Numbered from the stretch's first letter, positions 8,421 through 18,373 are shown. The stretch: 64,000 bases of DNA from an uncultured bacterium (GCA_903864835.1 CAIPHK010000021.1:104391-168390), one strand, 5' to 3'. Made by a program: numbers and translations. The notes: generated by a model not told the origin, from the letters alone.

Positions 8421-10821
8421 CGTTGAGGGCACCCCCTTGTACTTTCCAATTGTCCCTTGTTTTACGAACTGTAATGGTATCTTCTGGAAATGCTTTAATG
8501 GTGAATTGAAATATGAATTCATCGGATTGTTTATTGTAGCCAAATTGAAAGGTTCGGCAATGGTCCTGTTTGACCAGGTTCAGTGTTTCGAATTCGTATC
8601 GTGCAGTATCGAACACGCCTTTCTGATTAAATGTATTGTACCGTAGGGTGGTTCGAATCTCCCATTGATACTCTGGGTTTGAATCAAGTATAAATTTTGT
8701 ATTCATTTGCGACTGAAGTACGTTGACTTGGACGTTGTTGATGTAATTGTTGAGGTCTAATGAAAAGGTGTAGCCCATTTCGAGTCCTTTCAAGGGATTG
8801 CTCGTAATGGCAATATCTAGCGGCTTATATTTTGACGCCTCTTCAAACGGTTGGGGATTTAATAATTTTCCCGTTCTAACGGTCCCGTTGAAAACCGGGC
8901 CTGGCTTGAGGCCGATTTCGGTAGTGTAGAGATCCCATCGTTGGTAGACCCAATTAAATCGGCTTTCATTGTGCCAATAGAATTGCTGATCATTGAACGC
9001 AAAAAATCGAATAGATCCCGCAATGTCGTGTTGCTGAGAATTCGCCAGATTAATCGTAATATATGGGGAGTTGTTTGCGTTAGGAACATATCTGTTGGTG
9101 TATGTTGCTTGGGACCGCACAAACCCAAAATGGGTATTCGCAATACTTTCTGAGAATTCAATCGCGAACCCCGCGTCACTGTCTGTCCACCCTCGGCCGG
9201 GATTTTTGAATAATTGCTGCGTGTAGGTTAGTCGGGAATTCATTACTCCGAAGAGTGGGAGCTCAGTGGTTGAATTTGTATCTAATTTATAGAGAATAGT
9301 GTTGGGTTCCAATGTGAATTGGTCGCCTTCTGGGTAGATTCGTAATGCTCTTTGATTGACGAGATAGTTGATTTCTTGAAATCGAGCAACGGTTAGTTCT
9401 TGGGTGATGGGAACGAAAAAGGAGGAGGGGTCGGTATAGTTAATGGTGAGTTTTGGGAGTGCGATTAATGTATTATTTCGTCCTGATATCGTATCTCGTG
9501 TGACGGTTTCCCCTTCCAAATCCCACCGATAACTGGTGGTTAATGTGGCATCGAGCCCCGGGCCAAAATTCTTTTTGAGTGTTGATGTAAATTGCAGTTG
9601 GTCGTCCGCAGTCTGGGATTGGAAATCGCGGTCAAACCCAAGGTCCATATTGAGGGTGTATCGGTCGGGGAATTCGATGGTTGTGCCGCTATTGGTTCTT
9701 GATTGGTAGGTTTGTAGCGATCGATAATTGGTCTCGCTTTGAGAAAATCGGAGTTGTTGACGTCCATTAAAGCCGTAGTTAGCCGAAAATAGTTTAGATC
9801 CGGTCTCTGAAATATAGTCGTCTCGGTGGGTGTATTTAAGATTGAGGACTTCGCCGCCATCCTGATATTTGGCTTCGAATTGACGGAAATCATGGCTATC
9901 CCGGCCTGATGAATTGATTCGTTCTCCGTCCATTGAGTCTAATGCTCCGGATACCGAAAATGGTCCCTCCGAATAGGTGGCGTCGATGGCCTTTTTTTCA
10001 GTTTTTTTGCCGGTATTGGATTCATCTAATCGATAATAGTTGAGGCTACCCTCCAGCGAATTAAATGTGTAATTATGACGACCGCCCCAACCGATTCCTT
10101 TATTTTCATACCAATCCACAAAAATACTGGAACTTTTATCGCCAACTAGGTCGTAGTCAATTGTATTTTGGACAAACCATCCCCATCCCGGGGAGTCCCG
10201 ATGGCCCACCGTTGGAATATTCCAGATAATCTGGCGTTCTCCAATTTCATAATAGTAAAAGGGGGTCCAAAATCCGAATGGGATTCCTAGAATCGGCATG
10301 TACACAAAGGTATTAAATGTCAAAATGTGGTGACCGGGTTCGTAGTCAAAATATTGACTCCACGCAAAATAGTGAGGGTTGGGTAGGCTGCAGCTACTGA
10401 GCGTTGCATTTTCTCCCGACTTTATTTGGGGCCGATCTATGATTTTTCCAGCTTTAAGATAGATCGGCAGTGGCATACCTGGTGGTTGGACGGTGACATT
10501 GATATTGGATAAGTCGGCCGTCTCGTTATCAAGGTCGATGGTGACTTTGTCGGTATTAAATTGGTCGGGTCCCCGTCGAATCAGGATATTGCCCGTGCCT
10601 GTTGCCATATTGGTATCAGTGTCGATGGTGAGCTCCTCTGCATTGATTTCTATGTTATCCAATTTGATCGAAACGGCGTCTTCCAGAACGAGCGTATGGG
10701 TGTCCTCCTGGTAGCGGAGGGACTCGGCAGATATCTGTGCGGATCGGTCATCGGCGAGCGGTGCAATCGTTAAACCGAGACTTATTATTCCCATCGTGAT
10801 CCATGGGAAGGCCGATTTCAT
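8398..10821 (-). CDS. lptD: LPS-assembly outer-membrane protein LptD
   Basis: LptD is the outer-membrane translocon that inserts LPS. 807 residues: signal peptide (about 1-23), OstA/LptA-like beta-jellyroll at about 27-130 (SAESLRYQEDTHTLVLEDAV), then a large beta-barrel. The characteristic hairpins GHHILTFNTFVYMPILGIPF and WTPFYYYEIGERQI are present. Only two Cys are obvious, near residues 144 and 755, suitable for one disulphide between jellyroll and barrel instead of the two in E. coli. The start (ATG 10821) overlaps the TPR gene stop as ATGA. It lies between a TPR protein and a lipoprotein in one operon. Confidence 0.92.
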   Translation of the reverse strand: MKSAFPWITMGIISLGLTIAPLADDRSAQISAESLRYQEDTHTLVLEDAVSIKLDNIEINAEELTIDTDTNMATGTGNILIRRGPDQFNTDKVTIDLDNETADLSNINVTVQPPGMPLPIYLKAGKIIDRPQIKSGENATLSSCSLPNPHYFAWSQYFDYEPGHHILTFNTFVYMPILGIPFGFWTPFYYYEIGERQIIWNIPTVGHRDSPGWGWFVQNTIDYDLVGDKSSSIFVDWYENKGIGWGGRHNYTFNSLEGSLNYYRLDESNTGKKTEKKAIDATYSEGPFSVSGALDSMDGERINSSGRDSHDFRQFEAKYQDGGEVLNLKYTHRDDYISETGSKLFSANYGFNGRQQLRFSQSETNYRSLQTYQSRTNSGTTIEFPDRYTLNMDLGFDRDFQSQTADDQLQFTSTLKKNFGPGLDATLTTSYRWDLEGETVTRDTISGRNNTLIALPKLTINYTDPSSFFVPITQELTVARFQEINYLVNQRALRIYPEGDQFTLEPNTILYKLDTNSTTELPLFGVMNSRLTYTQQLFKNPGRGWTDSDAGFAIEFSESIANTHFGFVRSQATYTNRYVPNANNSPYITINLANSQQHDIAGSIRFFAFNDQQFYWHNESRFNWVYQRWDLYTTEIGLKPGPVFNGTVRTGKLLNPQPFEEASKYKPLDIAITSNPLKGLEMGYTFSLDLNNYINNVQVNVLQSQMNTKFILDSNPEYQWEIRTTLRYNTFNQKGVFDTARYEFETLNLVKQDHCRTFQFGYNKQSDEFIFQFTIKAFPEDTITVRKTRDNWKVQGGALNDATQERL

Positions 10822-13211
10822 TTTGGGTGATTGGGGAACAAGATGGGGATTTCAATCCCATTGCTCCATCGGGTCCAATACTGAGCGACAGGGATCAGAT
10901 ATCCCAGTCGACGTTGGATGAGATGGGGGATTGGGACAAGTTGGGCGGCGTTTTTCCAAAATTCAAAGGCAGGTTCGAGGTCGTGTTGTTGATAATAAAT
11001 ATCACCCAGATTAAGTAACGTAATATAATGGTCCGCCCGAAGTGCATACGCCGACTGAAATTGTTGTTCAGCATCTCTCAATCGATTTTCAGAGGTTGCA
11101 ATGAGCCCCCGCAAAAGATGGATGAGGTCAAAATGGGGATTGATGCCTTCCGCAGTTTTGATGAGGGTAATGGCCTCGTCGACTTGTCGTTGAAGGAGTT
11201 TGAGTATGGCAAAATTGCAATAGATTACCGTTAAATTGGGATCCATTTGCAGCGCGAGTCGGAATTCATCTTCTGCTGCTTTTAACTGATGTTTAAATAG
11301 ATAATCTACACCGGCATTATTATGAGGATGGGCAAAACTCATGGTCTGGTTGGTGGCGATCTCTGTGTTTCTCACCGAGGTCAAAATAAGTTGTTGGCTT
11401 GAGTTGTAGTATCCCGATACCGCTTTAACACGATAGGCAATGACACTTTCTTGTTTAAGCAATTTAAGAAGAGGGTGGACATCTCCAAAGGTAATATCGA
11501 ATTCAAGAATGGATTCTAGCGTTTCGATACATCGATTAATATCACCGAGACTGAGATAATTTGTACTGGCAAGATAGCGGGCTTGGTTGGCCGTCGTGGC
11601 ATCGGCTGTGGTGTCGTTGGAGATGAGTCGGTTGAGGTGGTTGAGGGATTGGTCGTATCTCCCCAGATCTAAAAAACATCGGCTAACCAATAGTTGTGCC
11701 GTACTGTGGTCCGCATGCGAGGGGTTGATTTTTTGAAGCTGTTCCAATGCGAGATAATAGTCCCCTTGAATAAGGTAGGCGATGCCTAAGCTTAGGCATG
11801 GTTCGGGATTGTCTCCGTGGTCAGTAATTAATCGTTCGGTATAACGTTGCTTGAGACCTTTTAGTTGGCCGTGTATTTCAGGATTGTTGGGGGATTGAGT
11901 TAATGCCGAGTGTAATGTGGATTCGCTTTTTTCAAAATCGTGTTTGAGCTCATATGCGGTGGCCGTAATTTGTTGGGCTGAGATGGCTAGTTCGGTGCCG
12001 TTGAGCATTTGGCATTCGACAATCGCCTGATCAAGGTGCCGTTGTTGAAGAAGGAGCTTTGCACGGATGTGATGGCATCGGTTGAGATGGACGGAACTTG
12101 ATTTGCCAATCTGAGATAACCGTTGTTCTACAGGATCCGCCTCTTCAAGGTCAAATTGGCTCATTTGTTCGAGATAATCTAAAGCCTCATTGTAGTTATC
12201 TAGAAACACCGAAATATCGGACAGGAGTTGCATTGCAAATACTTGTGCGGGATATAACGTAAGAATATGGGTCGCGATTTCTGTGATTTCGAATAAATAT
12301 TCTTTTTCGGGATGGTTGAATAGGCGCTGTAGATGGCCAATTGCCTCAGAATATTGTTGGGACAGGACCAATGCCCGTGCCAATGTGAGGTAGATGATGG
12401 CTGAATTGGGGAAAAGTTCTTTTCCTTGCATCAGTAAGTCGGTGACATGGACGGATTGGTCCGGGTGCCAATCGAGCATTGCTGAGAGGTGGGAGACCGC
12501 GACGTCGGGTTTGCAGATTTTGCAGTTGGTCCAAAATAGAGTTTCGCGAAGGCGAATGTTGTCGGGGGCGACGCTCACCAATTCCTCAAGCCGGAAAGCG
12601 ACATCCGCGGCATGGAGGGGGGACTTTTCTACGATTTGTTCAAACGTTTGGATTGCACAATCAAATCTCTGACATTTGGCCAATAAATTGGCCAATGCAA
12701 ATTGGAAATGAATGGCATTGGGTTCCCGATCGACGAGTTTTTGGTAGAGGGCCACTGATTTTTCAAATTCAAATTGGCCAATATACATTTTCGGTAAGAT
12801 ATCCAATATCGCAGAATCAAAGACATTATTTTCGATGGCCATTTCGAAGATGGCTTCGATTTCGGTGTGCCGGGGTGCTCTGGACCATATTTTCCCCAAT
12901 AATTGGTAAGCAGCGGTTTCGTCTGGATCGATTTCTAATACTTCTTCAAGTTCTTGGATGGCTTCCGTGTACCAGCCACAAATTGCGAATAGGTCTGCAG
13001 CCAACAATTGGATGTTTTTTGCATGATCGGACTGAGTGGTCAGTCGTAGTAATGGCGTAATAATGGCGGGAAGTAGATGGGGAGCCATGTGGACTAGGAA
13101 TCTGAATTTTTCGGCCGCCCCTGAAATATCCCCACGGGCAGCAGCTTCCAGCCCAACAATAAAATCAGTGCTTTTAGACAGTGTTAGCGTAGAAATTGAG
13201 TGGAGTCTCAT
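10818..13211 (-). CDS. Large TPR-repeat protein in the lpt operon
   Basis: About 797 residues made almost entirely of tetratricopeptide-type helical pairs, for example EAIQELEEVLEIDPDETAAY, YLIQGDYYLALEQLQKINPS and EFRLALQMDPNLTVIYCNFA. TPR solenoids are protein-binding scaffolds. No signal peptide or membrane helix is visible from ATG 13211, so it is probably cytoplasmic. That start overlaps the lptF/G stop as ATGA and is preferred to an in-frame ATG 66 bases upstream. Its place between lptF/G and lptD suggests a scaffold role in envelope assembly, by context only. Confidence 0.8.
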   Translation of the reverse strand: MRLHSISTLTLSKSTDFIVGLEAAARGDISGAAEKFRFLVHMAPHLLPAIITPLLRLTTQSDHAKNIQLLAADLFAICGWYTEAIQELEEVLEIDPDETAAYQLLGKIWSRAPRHTEIEAIFEMAIENNVFDSAILDILPKMYIGQFEFEKSVALYQKLVDREPNAIHFQFALANLLAKCQRFDCAIQTFEQIVEKSPLHAADVAFRLEELVSVAPDNIRLRETLFWTNCKICKPDVAVSHLSAMLDWHPDQSVHVTDLLMQGKELFPNSAIIYLTLARALVLSQQYSEAIGHLQRLFNHPEKEYLFEITEIATHILTLYPAQVFAMQLLSDISVFLDNYNEALDYLEQMSQFDLEEADPVEQRLSQIGKSSSVHLNRCHHIRAKLLLQQRHLDQAIVECQMLNGTELAISAQQITATAYELKHDFEKSESTLHSALTQSPNNPEIHGQLKGLKQRYTERLITDHGDNPEPCLSLGIAYLIQGDYYLALEQLQKINPSHADHSTAQLLVSRCFLDLGRYDQSLNHLNRLISNDTTADATTANQARYLASTNYLSLGDINRCIETLESILEFDITFGDVHPLLKLLKQESVIAYRVKAVSGYYNSSQQLILTSVRNTEIATNQTMSFAHPHNNAGVDYLFKHQLKAAEDEFRLALQMDPNLTVIYCNFAILKLLQRQVDEAITLIKTAEGINPHFDLIHLLRGLIATSENRLRDAEQQFQSAYALRADHYITLLNLGDIYYQQHDLEPAFEFWKNAAQLVPIPHLIQRRLGYLIPVAQYWTRWSNGIEIPILFPNHPK

Positions 13212-14320
13212 CGTCGACCGCTTTGGAAGGCCAATAGCCCTCCCCCCCATAGCCCAAAGACGATATTGGCTGTCCATACTGATAAAAATGGGGTGAGACT
13301 ACCCCCTTTTCCGAGGGCGCGACAGACCGCCAATACAAAAAAGTAAATCATGACTGTGCCCGCGGCAACGCCAATTGCGATCACAATTCCCCACCAGTCT
13401 TTTCCGGTTTTAATAAAGGTAAGGCAGTAGGCAATTCCGATGGTCCCAAATACTAAACACGCGACAGGGATGGCCTGTTTTAGGCCATATTCTACTTTGA
13501 GGGCTTGGGTTGAAATACCGCCTTTTTCCAAAGTGGCAATACGCGTTCGGAGTTCCTTTGAATCCATTTCCGTGGGTGATTTTGAATTTCCGTCGATGAA
13601 ATTTAGATTTTGGTTTACATTGATTTTCATGTGGGCAAACGTGTTGACGTATTCAATGTCGGCGTCGGAGTTTAACTCAATGGTTTTTCCGTTCCAGAGA
13701 TGCCATTCGTTTAACCCCCACTGTGCCCGTTCAGATACTAATATTCGGGGGTACTGTCCCGTATCCTCAAAAATAAGGACCGATCTCATTTCGCCGGTTT
13801 TTCGATCAACCTGCTGAACATAAAAAAAGCGGTCATCGGTCCCTTTGAATACCACGTCTTCCGCAATGTCTGGCGGTGGTTTTCGATCGATTTCGCGGGC
13901 GATAATATCGTTGGCTTGATGGTTGGTCCATGGCACCAATGATTCGTTAACCACGAACGCTGAAAAACTCGTTAATGCGCCACATAATAGCAATGGGGTA
14001 ATGATCCGAATAGAAGAAACGCCTGAAGATAGAAGTACCAATAATTCGTGGTCCTTAATCATGCGAACCAACAACAGCATTATTGAAAATAAGACCGCGA
14101 TGGGGGCAAAGAGGACGAGAATTGCGGGAAGCTTAAATAGGATCAATTGGAAGACGATTTTAGCTGAGATCCCAGACAGGACCGACAGTTCGATGAGATA
14201 AAAAACAATATCCACAATTCCAATAATACCGAATGCCCCGATAGCAAGAGAAAATGGCCAGAAATATTGCCCAAAGAAATAACGATCTATTATAGGTATA
14301 CGTCGAAACAGCGAAACCAC
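13208..14320 (-). CDS. LptF/LptG-family LPS export permease
   Basis: Permease subunit of the Lpt ABC transporter that extracts LPS from the inner membrane. 370 residues of the YjgP/YjgQ family: membrane helices at about 15-40, 55-80 and 95-125 (KLPAILVLFAPIAVLFSIML; VRMIKDHELLVLLSSGVSSI). A periplasmic beta-jellyroll of about 150-240 residues and three C-terminal helices follow. GTG start at 14320 with AGGGAG upstream. Only one such gene is in the window, so it is not possible to say whether it is F, G or a homodimer. First gene of the lpt operon and probably separated from rpsU by a hairpin. Confidence 0.9.
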   Translation of the reverse strand: MVSLFRRIPIIDRYFFGQYFWPFSLAIGAFGIIGIVDIVFYLIELSVLSGISAKIVFQLILFKLPAILVLFAPIAVLFSIMLLLVRMIKDHELLVLLSSGVSSIRIITPLLLCGALTSFSAFVVNESLVPWTNHQANDIIAREIDRKPPPDIAEDVVFKGTDDRFFYVQQVDRKTGEMRSVLIFEDTGQYPRILVSERAQWGLNEWHLWNGKTIELNSDADIEYVNTFAHMKINVNQNLNFIDGNSKSPTEMDSKELRTRIATLEKGGISTQALKVEYGLKQAIPVACLVFGTIGIAYCLTFIKTGKDWWGIVIAIGVAAGTVMIYFFVLAVCRALGKGGSLTPFLSVWTANIVFGLWGGGLLAFQSGRR

Positions 14321-14336
14321 GCGACTCCCTTTTTAA

Positions 14337-14366
14337 GGGGCCACCGCAGACAATGCGCGTGGCCCA
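14337..14366 (-). terminator. GC-rich hairpin after rpsU
   Basis: GGGCCAC at 14338-14344 pairs with GTGGCCC at 14359-14365 around a 14-base loop. Read on the minus strand, the hairpin comes just after the rpsU stop and is followed by CCTTAAAAAGG, a weak tail. It probably ends or attenuates rpsU transcription before the lptF/G gene. Confidence 0.45.
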
Positions 14367-14373
14367 CTTGGGT

Positions 14374-14571
14374 TTATAATTCGTCTGCGCGTTGTTGTTG
14401 TACGGTTCGACGTTTAGCGGCTTTAGCGAGCCGCTTCTTTTCTTCGGACGGTTTTTCGTAATATTCGCGTTTCTTGAGTTCCTGAAGAATTCCTTCAGAT
14501 TTCATTTTGCGCTTGAACTTCCGAAGAACGGAGTCAATGGACTCTCCGGGCTTTTTTTCCTGCATTACCAT
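14374..14571 (-). CDS. rpsU: 30S ribosomal protein S21
   Basis: Small basic ribosomal protein of the 30S subunit. 65 residues with the family pattern: GESIDSVLRKFKRKMKSEGI then LKKREYYEKPSEEKKRLAKA. The length is normal. AAGGAG lies 8 bases before ATG 14571. It follows the HIT gene by about 18 bases and is followed by a hairpin. No oddities. Confidence 0.95.
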   Translation of the reverse strand: MVMQEKKPGESIDSVLRKFKRKMKSEGILQELKKREYYEKPSEEKKRLAKAAKRRTVQQQRADEL

Positions 14572-14589
14572 GGGTTCAACTCCTTAAAA

Positions 14590-14934
14590 TTATCCCGGGG
14601 GCCATGTCATAGACCTGCCACCAAGAACGTGAAAATGAAGATGATCAACGGATTGGCCACCGTCATCACCCGTATTCGCCACTACTCGAAACCCGTCATC
14701 CGAAATCCCACTCTGGCGCGCAAATTCTGCGATTGCAACGACCAGTTCTTGGGATAAATCGGGACTGTGAGCTGCCAGTTCAACCACGTTCCGAATATGA
14801 GCCTTTGGTGCTACCAACCCATGAACAGGTGCTTGAGGCGCGATGTCCATGAATGCCACGACGGTATCGGTTTCAAGAATCTTTTGGGCAGGAATAGTTC
14901 CCTGCGCGATCTTGCAAATAATACAGTCGGTCAT
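14590..14934 (-). CDS. hinT: HIT-family nucleotide hydrolase (HinT type)
   Basis: HIT proteins of this size hydrolyse purine nucleoside phosphoramidates. 114 residues beginning MTDCIICKIAQGTIPAQKIL. The histidine-triad signature HLHFHVLGG lies near residues 100-108, preceded by the usual DDGFRVVANTGDDGGQSV segment. The N-terminal CxxC with later His residues could bind zinc as in some HIT proteins. ATG 14934 is chosen by family length; ATG 14943 is three codons upstream. It lies between holB and rpsU. Confidence 0.93.
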   Translation of the reverse strand: MTDCIICKIAQGTIPAQKILETDTVVAFMDIAPQAPVHGLVAPKAHIRNVVELAAHSPDLSQELVVAIAEFARQSGISDDGFRVVANTGDDGGQSVDHLHFHVLGGRSMTWPPG

Positions 14935-14994
14935 GCTTGGCAATCCTGTCGATGGAATGGGGTAAAGGATCGGGACGTGGATGGGTTGCGAGAC

Positions 14995-15861
14995 CTAGAG
15001 TGACACTAATATCTGGTCTAAGTGCAACCGAGGGTTGAGATTATATCGCAACTGAAGAATATTTTCGACTAGCAAATCCAGTCGCCGAATTGCCTGCGGA
15101 ATGTCGGGGTCCGTGGGATTTTTTTGAATGCTTTGCCATAGTTCTTCACTCCATTTGATAAGGCAAATATGCACAAGATCTTTTGATTTTCCAAGGGGAT
15201 GGGTAAGTATTATTCTCTGAGCGGGCGGGGTGTTTAGCACTTCTGCCAAAGTCGGTACCGAATGGGGAAGTTTGGTCCCTGCTTTTGATGCCATTAATGC
15301 GGCATTTGGCGATGCCTGCCACGTCTCTGTATTAGTGAATCCAATCGATAATAGATAGTTCGAAATTTGCTCGGGTGAGGATGGGGTACATGGAATGACT
15401 TGGGACCGTGAGGTAATGGTTGTTAAAACCGCCGCACGACTGGGAGCCCCCAGCAGAAAGATGACGCCTTCCGGCGGGGATTCAAGTGTTTTTAATACCG
15501 CGTTCGAGGCTTGGGCGGTAAGCGTCTGTGCGTCCGGTATTTTGACGGTAAAAAACGAATTGGATGTGGGGCCATATTTGATTCGGTCGATCATGTCACG
15601 AACTTGCTCAATTTTAATGGATGCCCCGTCCGCAATCAGCGTGAGGGTATCGGGGTCATTTTCTGTTTCGAGGCGTTGGCATGGAACGCAGTCGCCACAT
15701 GCTGACTTGTGCGTGCAGTGCAACAGCATTTCGAACAAACGAATGGCATCATTCCTGAACGCCGCCGCAGGGCCGGTTAACAGATAACAATGGCTAATCG
15801 CACTGCCGGAAGCAATTTGCCGCAGTCGGTCAATGGTTGCTTGCGACAGGACAGGGGTCAT
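14995..15861 (-). CDS. holB: DNA polymerase III delta-prime-like clamp-loader subunit
   Basis: Clamp-loader subunit of the replicative polymerase. 288 residues, starting at ATG 15861, which overlaps the SLH gene stop (ATGA). It has the AAA+ clamp-loader layout: SHCYLLTGPAAAFRNDAIRL replacing a standard P-loop (GPAAAFRND lacks GK[ST]), as delta-prime subunits often do. A Cys zinc module (CTHKSACGDCVPCQRLE) is near residues 56-72. The sensor-1 region FLLGAPSRAAVLTTITSRSQ ends in the SRxQ element. The missing P-loop Lys suggests no ATP hydrolysis, usual for delta-prime. Confidence 0.85.
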   Translation of the reverse strand: MTPVLSQATIDRLRQIASGSAISHCYLLTGPAAAFRNDAIRLFEMLLHCTHKSACGDCVPCQRLETENDPDTLTLIADGASIKIEQVRDMIDRIKYGPTSNSFFTVKIPDAQTLTAQASNAVLKTLESPPEGVIFLLGAPSRAAVLTTITSRSQVIPCTPSSPEQISNYLLSIGFTNTETWQASPNAALMASKAGTKLPHSVPTLAEVLNTPPAQRIILTHPLGKSKDLVHICLIKWSEELWQSIQKNPTDPDIPQAIRRLDLLVENILQLRYNLNPRLHLDQILVSL

Positions 15862-16418
15862 TTTACAATGCCGAGAAAAAATGAAACCCCAATGGCGACC
15901 CACATGGCTAAATGTTGGTCTGAGCTTTCTTTTTTTAGTTTTTCAATCTCTATATTTCCACTGGTTTGTTTGGCAGCGTTGGTTTTAATGTCCTCAATGG
16001 TGGCGTTGGCCGAGGTGAGTTGTTCTGTTAATCGGCTGATGTCGCCATGGAGTGCTTTTTGATCGTCGTCCAATCGGGATTGCGCTGACGTGAGATCCGT
16101 TTGGATTTTTTCAAATTGGACCACCTGGGCCTTAAAGGACTTTGACAGCCCCAACAACTCCTGAATTTGAACCTTCGTTAGGTCAGCCTTGGATTCGCCT
16201 GACAATAATTTGTCCAAAATAATGGCCATTTCCTTTCGGCTAACCGCTTGATCCGCCTGAAATGTGTTGTCCGAGCTGAGGGGGAGATACCCCATTTTGA
16301 CGGCACTACTGACAGCGGGATACCCGGCATCAGTGAGTGGGACATCTCGAATTTGTTGCGCAGATAGGGTGGATGCAATGAGTAGGGCAGTGGAAATGCA
16401 GGGGAGACTATATTTCAT
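15858..16418 (-). CDS. SLH-like, coiled-coil, C-terminally anchored envelope protein
   Basis: 186 residues. Signal peptide 1-20 (cleavage after LSA), then one S-layer-homology-like module at about 23-75 (IRDVPLTDAGYPAVSSAVKM; QADQAVSRKEMAIILDKLL). A long coiled coil covers about 85-165 (FEKIQTDLTSAQSRLDDDQK), with a C-terminal hydrophobic helix (MWVAIGVSFFLGIV). This SLH plus coiled-coil plan is seen in proteins tethering the outer membrane to peptidoglycan, such as the Omp-alpha type. Here the anchor would be a membrane helix, so the role is inferred. It overlaps holB by ATGA. Confidence 0.75.
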   Translation of the reverse strand: MKYSLPCISTALLIASTLSAQQIRDVPLTDAGYPAVSSAVKMGYLPLSSDNTFQADQAVSRKEMAIILDKLLSGESKADLTKVQIQELLGLSKSFKAQVVQFEKIQTDLTSAQSRLDDDQKALHGDISRLTEQLTSANATIEDIKTNAAKQTSGNIEIEKLKKESSDQHLAMWVAIGVSFFLGIVK

Positions 16419-16432
16419 GGGAATTCTCCTTG

Positions 16433-18328
16433 TTATTCAACGACGGTCAGAGGGATGGCCTCAGTTCCCGCGTCTGATGTGATATTAAACGTGACTGTGC
16501 CCGGTGCCATGGCCTTGAAGTGCCATCGAACAATGGATCCGCTGTGATCTTTTGGAATATAAATGTGGGTGAGGGTAAGGTCGGTTTCTGACGGGGCGAA
16601 TAGGATTGATTTTGCCCAGTCGTCCGGGGTAATGCGGATTGGGCGTAGGGTTGTGCCATCCAAAGTCACCCGTCCTGAAATCGTACTCCCGGGTTGACCG
16701 AATACCGTCAAATATCCGTAGTCGCCAACATGAAGGGTGGTCCGGCTAGGTCGGCCGCTCAATTTTTGAATGGTGGGTGTCACGTCGATTTTTTTGCCTA
16801 GTTTTTCGGGGTCCATTTGAAAACTGCTGATCGAGGCTTCGAGATTAAGTGTGGGGCTATCTCCAGAAATTGGGCCGATGAGCCAGTTTAATGTCACGGT
16901 CTTTCCGGGTGGCAGTATCGGGATCGATTTGGATGGAATTTCAAACCAAGCCTGGGCAGGGCTTTTTAAAGTGACTGAGATCGTTTCGAGGGGGAGATCG
17001 TAGGGGTTGGTTACGACGACCGACGCTTCAATATAGGGTGATCGAATCGGATCAATCGTCGGGGGGGAAACTAATTTTGCGGATGCTGTTTGGGGTGCGA
17101 ATAACATAATAGATCGCTGGATTTGATTGGGGGCCAATGTTGACGACGTTACTTTAAGAACGATTGGCCAATTCCCTTTGTGGGCTGATTTTGTTTTTAC
17201 CCGAAACGGAATTTGACGGGTATCCCCGACCTTCAATTGGCCGAGTTCAACGGACGCCCGACCATTGACGAGTTCAAGCCCTTTAGGGAGTGTCAATGTC
17301 ACAGTGGTATCGTGGGATGTGTATCCCCCCGTATTCGTGATATAGGCCACGACGAATAATTCGCGGGAGGACCCTGCGGTTGCTTCCGCCGGTGCGGTGA
17401 GGCCTAGACTCAAATCGCCAGCGGCCAAGGTCAATCCACCTAGTCCATACACTGTACGAATCCGTTTGCTTTGACCGGGGCGAAGTGTCACTGGTTCCCA
17501 ATACATCGCCAACGCGGTGTCTTTTTCTTCTTCACCGGTGCGGACAAAGCTTCGGCCCTCTTGGTAGTCGGCGGTCCAAGGATTATCGGCCAAGGTACCC
17601 CAGTTGGCTAAGATCAGGCGATCGGGGGGCGTCAATCCGTCGTCGGGGGAATCCAATGTGCCTTGTGCAATAACCGTTGGGGCCGTGAGGCTATCAAATG
17701 TTTGCCAATACGGAAGTAGCTCGGATTTGGGGACCAGGATTTCTCCGGTCACAGCACGGCTTCCAATTCGAAATGGGGCGCCGTCGTTACTTCCCAGTTT
17801 AGTGTCAACCATCAACCGAATGCCGACAGTGGCGGTTGATTTTGTTTTGTTGGTAATTTCATACTCGATGAGAGTGGAGTCTTTGACTCGCGTGGAGGGC
17901 GTTCGAAAAAAAGATAATGTCTGTCTGGCAATTATTCCGTCGTAGTCAAAGTCTGTAACAATTCGATCATTCCCGGTAAATTGACGAATCGGTATCCCCG
18001 TTTTGAGTTCCTTTCCCGTACGCCGTTCCATTTTTCGACTGGGCCCCCCAAAAATAAAGTCAGCGTCGTTAATGCGTAATGTCGTGTAGGAAGTCCATGG
18101 AGTGGGGCGTCCGTAAATGAGACTTTGATCATTATCGCTGGGGTTTGCAGGATCGCCGCCGGTCGTTTCAATCGCAAATCGACCCTGATCTTGGGCCTGT
18201 GTATTAACGATTATTTTTAAAAATTCGTTGCTCACCGATACTGTTTTGTCGGAGTCAACAGCAACTATCCCGACGGTTAGTCCAGATAGAATAATGGCAA
18301 TTAATGCATATGGTATGGCGTGTTTCAT
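16433..18328 (-). CDS. Large secreted protein with CARDB/Ig-type repeats, function unknown
   Basis: 631 residues with an N-terminal signal/anchor (about 5-24). The N-terminal half (FLKIIVNTQAQDQGRFAIET; TLSFFRTPSTRVKDSTLIEY) looks like a beta-sandwich. The second half has successive Ig/CARDB-like domains (VAYITNTGGYTSHDTTVTLT; LPKGLELVNGRASVELGQLK; GKTVTLNWLIGPISG) and a final beta domain. No enzymatic motif is recognised. It is probably periplasmic or surface-exposed. It lies 14 bases upstream of the SLH gene in the same direction, so the two may be co-transcribed. Confidence 0.75.
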   Translation of the reverse strand: MKHAIPYALIAIILSGLTVGIVAVDSDKTVSVSNEFLKIIVNTQAQDQGRFAIETTGGDPANPSDNDQSLIYGRPTPWTSYTTLRINDADFIFGGPSRKMERRTGKELKTGIPIRQFTGNDRIVTDFDYDGIIARQTLSFFRTPSTRVKDSTLIEYEITNKTKSTATVGIRLMVDTKLGSNDGAPFRIGSRAVTGEILVPKSELLPYWQTFDSLTAPTVIAQGTLDSPDDGLTPPDRLILANWGTLADNPWTADYQEGRSFVRTGEEEKDTALAMYWEPVTLRPGQSKRIRTVYGLGGLTLAAGDLSLGLTAPAEATAGSSRELFVVAYITNTGGYTSHDTTVTLTLPKGLELVNGRASVELGQLKVGDTRQIPFRVKTKSAHKGNWPIVLKVTSSTLAPNQIQRSIMLFAPQTASAKLVSPPTIDPIRSPYIEASVVVTNPYDLPLETISVTLKSPAQAWFEIPSKSIPILPPGKTVTLNWLIGPISGDSPTLNLEASISSFQMDPEKLGKKIDVTPTIQKLSGRPSRTTLHVGDYGYLTVFGQPGSTISGRVTLDGTTLRPIRITPDDWAKSILFAPSETDLTLTHIYIPKDHSGSIVRWHFKAMAPGTVTFNITSDAGTEAIPLTVVE

Positions 18329-18373
18329 TTGTGAAAAATTAAATTGGAGTGTATCTCAGAATTCGGACGGGAG

